From Nitrospirota bacterium (GTDB lineage: Bacteria; Nitrospirota; Thermodesulfovibrionia; Thermodesulfovibrionales; UBA6898), in the NCBI GenBank assembly GCA_012026685.1, contig VEOY01000058.1:1-43406 (forward strand): a stretch of 43,406 nucleotides of DNA. Reading direction: 5' to 3'. Positions 41,479-43,406 of the stretch are shown in pieces. The notes beneath the pieces are model-generated. The model was given only the letters and a program-made list of their open reading frames with translations. It made no database searches and was not told where the DNA came from. Each line of letters opens with the position of its first letter. Within the stretch, counting starts at the first letter, position 1. The position numbers and the translations under genes were made by a program.

Positions 41479-42540
41479 TTATTTCTTATACACGCCGTAC
41501 TTCTTGCCTGCTTCAACAATCCTGCGGGCATTGAGAAGCGGAGCATTCGGCGGATATTCGCAGCCTGTTGAAAGGATAAAGCCGCCACCCTTGGCGAATA
41601 TCTCTATCTCTGCCTTGCACTCCTCCTCGATCTCTTCAGGCGTACCGAGCATTGCAACCGGACCGGGCGGAATCCATCCGATCGTCGCGATCTTGTCGCC
41701 CCATTTGACCTTGTGTTCTTCCCAGCTGTCCACGTCATCCGAGACGTACGCATGGGATATTGCATGGGGTTTCGCCCATTTGTACGACATGTCGAAATAA
41801 ATGCCGTTACCGCAATTGTGCAGCGCAACAAGCGCCCCCTTCTCACGGATGGCGTCGCAGAGTCTCTTAATGGAAGGGCCTTCAAACTTCTCCCAGAGCT
41901 CCTTGCTCAGGATGCTCTGCGAGCAGTAGAGATGGTCATAGCAGACCGCGTGTGCACCGGCTTCCGCCTGCGCCATTGCGTAATCGAGGAGCGTGTCGTC
42001 CATGGCCTGAAGGGCCGGGAGAACAGCGTCAGGATTCTCGATGAGGTCCATAAAGAATTGTTCTGCGCCTCTCATCATGCTCATGACGCCGAGGGAGCCA
42101 TATACGAAGCCGACGATAGCGTGGGTCTTGCCGACTTCCTTGGCGATACCGGCGACCATGTCAATGACGCTCTTCATCCTCTTCGACTTCCGGGGATTGA
42201 TCCTTTGGATCTTCTTGTAGTCGTCGATTGTCTTGATATACGGGTTGTCGTAATTCGGATAGGCGGTATTCATCTCGGGGAAAAAGACCTCCTGCCCAAA
42301 GTCGGCCGCCTCCACGGAGAGATCCACCAACGCGACAACGCCGTCGTGACCGAGCAGTTTCAGCGCGTCAAGATGGCCGCGGACCATGGAATCCACGTCA
42401 TCTCCCGACGACCATTCGCCATAGCTTATTCCTGCCACGCGGTGTGATGCGCCGCATACCAGGGGGGCCACAGGTACCCGGTCCCCTTCCTTGAACTGCA
42501 GGGCAGTTGCTACTCTCTCAAGTCCGTTCATCTCATCCAT
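41479..42540 (-). CDS. UroD-family corrinoid methyltransferase (MtaA/MtbA-like)
   Basis: The 353-residue TIM-barrel protein belongs to the uroporphyrinogen-decarboxylase superfamily but has the zinc-thiol site of corrinoid methyltransferases. The ligands are LHNCGNG (His and Cys two apart, near residue 240) and LSTGCEYPPNAP (Cys near residue 325). In methanogens MtaA/MtbA move methyl from corrinoid to coenzyme M; bacterial relatives act on other donors or acceptors. The ATG at 42540, eight nt after AGGAGG, is preferred over a TTG two codons earlier. Adjacent corrinoid and activator genes support methyl transfer and argue against haem synthesis. The substrate is unknown. Confidence 0.9.
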   Translation of the reverse strand: MDEMNGLERVATALQFKEGDRVPVAPLVCGASHRVAGISYGEWSSGDDVDSMVRGHLDALKLLGHDGVVALVDLSVEAADFGQEVFFPEMNTAYPNYDNPYIKTIDDYKKIQRINPRKSKRMKSVIDMVAGIAKEVGKTHAIVGFVYGSLGVMSMMRGAEQFFMDLIENPDAVLPALQAMDDTLLDYAMAQAEAGAHAVCYDHLYCSQSILSKELWEKFEGPSIKRLCDAIREKGALVALHNCGNGIYFDMSYKWAKPHAISHAYVSDDVDSWEEHKVKWGDKIATIGWIPPGPVAMLGTPEEIEEECKAEIEIFAKGGGFILSTGCEYPPNAPLLNARRIVEAGKKYGVYKK

Positions 42541-42607
42541 TTCCAAAGCCTCCTTTTCAAGTTATGCATCGGTATCGCCTTGATGTTGTACAAAGCGATA
42601 CAACTCT

Positions 42608-43288
42608 CTAATCGATTAACAGCAGGCCTGACCAGACAATCTCCGTCTTCGGCGGCATGTCAAACGGAAGACCTGCCCTGACGCACGTTTGAAGAACGTC
42701 AATGCCGACGCCTTCCATCGATGGCCTGGCCTCGAACGGCCGGCGGCACCCTTCCGATGCGCAGGGGCCCACGCAGGCCGGACAGAGCATACATTCGCCG
42801 CCGATAAGCCCCAGAGCATACGGGAATCCTATCGACATGGCCTTGCCTTCCACCTCGTTTACCAGCTTATGCAGCCGTACCGCAGCGATCTTCACGTTAC
42901 TGAAATCGTCTTGCGCTCCTCCCCCTTCACCCCCTTTCGCTTGCGTCGTTTTTGCCGGGTTCATAAAAAATCTCTTCACCTCTTCCTTGTCATACGAATC
43001 TATCTCCCCGCTCAATGAACTGCGCGTCTGGATCAGGAGCGCCTTCCGGTAATTCCCGAGGGCCTTCCTGAACTCGTCGACGGTCGGCACATTGGGCGGA
43101 CAGGTGAGCGTTCTGCCGTAATGCGGACAGAGCGGTATCTGGCATTTCATCCGCACCCGCTCGTCAATGGTAACGCCCTTTGAGGGAAAGACACGGGCGC
43201 GATAGGCTCCCTTGCTGCGGGCGAATTCCTCGAGCTCTGCAAGTCTCTTCCGCTCGTCGGAGGTGTTCCTTCTGCCCGGCGTCTTCAT
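42608..43288 (-). CDS. DUF2284 cysteine-rich metal-binding protein
   Basis: This protein of 226 residues has the DUF2284 pattern: CQIPLCPHYGRTLTCPPN (about 50-67) and a second Cys group ECMLCPACVGPCASEGC near residues 164-180. It probably binds an Fe-S cluster or another metal. The family often accompanies corrinoid or methanogenesis-type methyltransferases, but no reaction has been proven to my knowledge. I select the ATG at 43288, after GAGGTGG, because the first residues of the longer open frame lack family resemblance and overlap the upstream gene's stop. A low-complexity Lys/Gly insert (AKGGEGGGAQ) is unusual. Confidence 0.82.
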   Translation of the reverse strand: MKTPGRRNTSDERKRLAELEEFARSKGAYRARVFPSKGVTIDERVRMKCQIPLCPHYGRTLTCPPNVPTVDEFRKALGNYRKALLIQTRSSLSGEIDSYDKEEVKRFFMNPAKTTQAKGGEGGGAQDDFSNVKIAAVRLHKLVNEVEGKAMSIGFPYALGLIGGECMLCPACVGPCASEGCRRPFEARPSMEGVGIDVLQTCVRAGLPFDMPPKTEIVWSGLLLID

Positions 43289-43298
43289 GAAAGCCACC

Positions 43299-43406
43299 TC
43301 ACATCCTGGTCTTTCTTCCGCCGAAGACAAAGACCTTCGGCTTATACTGAATCGCATTGACCATGTCCTGCTCCAGCATGACCCGTTTCACCTTCCAGCA
43401 GACAGG
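43299..43406 (-). CDS. C-terminal fragment of an unidentified protein
   Basis: An open frame enters from the window edge and ends with TGA at 43301-43299. It encodes 35 residues, PVCWKVKRVMLEQDM then VNAIQYKPKVFVFGGRKTRM. I cannot assign a family from this tail. It lies 10 bp upstream of the DUF2284 start on the same strand, so it is probably a member of the corrinoid operon. Confidence 0.6.
   Translation of the reverse strand, partial: PVCWKVKRVMLEQDMVNAIQYKPKVFVFGGRKTRM

Noticed and set aside
1-43406. tRNA, rRNA, CRISPR arrays, insertion sequences, integrases
   Set aside because: Reading both strands I found no T-loop-like tRNA patterns in intergenic space, no regularly spaced direct repeats and no transposase or integrase motifs.

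Overview
This 43.4 kb window is bacterial chromosomal DNA of roughly 53% GC by eye, densely coded, with no tRNA, rRNA, CRISPR array, insertion sequence or phage gene that I can recognise. The gene set points to an anaerobic, Gram-negative-type, cytochrome-rich bacterium: type IV pilins, type II secretion pseudopilins, periplasmic haem protein, corrinoid methyl transfer, and a 2-hydroxyacyl-CoA-dehydratase-type activator fusion. A Nitrospirota or Desulfobacterota-like organism fits best. That is inference from content, and no marker in the window settles it.

Layout. At 1-740 the 5' part of a c-type cytochrome gene is read leftward behind a sigma70 promoter, a GEMM-I (cyclic dinucleotide) riboswitch and an intrinsic terminator. 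At 905-10.7 kb are housekeeping genes: pyrE, convergent with glnE, then an oligopeptide ABC permease/binding-protein set without ATPases, and a short UvrA. At 10.7-18.8 kb is a nucleotide-sugar and glycosyl-transfer block: two tandem-duplicated GT-C-like membrane proteins, a 4,6-dehydratase/epimerase, a DegT sugar aminotransferase, a polyprenyl-phosphate GT2 and a WecD-like N-acetyltransferase. At 18.8-24.3 kb three type IV pilins alternate with a TMTC-like membrane protein carrying TPRs and another membrane/TPR protein. A sigma54 promoter precedes the central pilin. I read 10.7-24.3 kb as a probable surface-glycan island, most simply for pilin glycosylation.

At 24.4-28.8 kb lies a 1416-residue double-ASKHA activase/HgdB-like fusion followed by a 31-residue AURKAIP1/COX24-type protein. 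After a divergent amidase-like gene comes a rightward operon at 29.7-35.2 kb: MetE/UroD-like methyltransferase, tmk, holB, ricT and metG, all overlapping or tightly spaced. At 35.2-38.2 kb gspF-G-H-I-J run leftward. At 38.4-43.4 kb a leftward corrinoid methyl-transfer operon holds a DUF2284 protein, a UroD-family methyltransferase, a corrinoid protein, a ferredoxin-ASKHA reductive activator and a small protein.

Four things deserve attention: the riboswitch-controlled cytochrome; a terminator-like hairpin that buries the Shine-Dalgarno and places the ATG of the next gene in its loop; the pilin/aminosugar island; and recurring TANNNT boxes 5-7 nt before start codons, which suggest leaderless transcripts.
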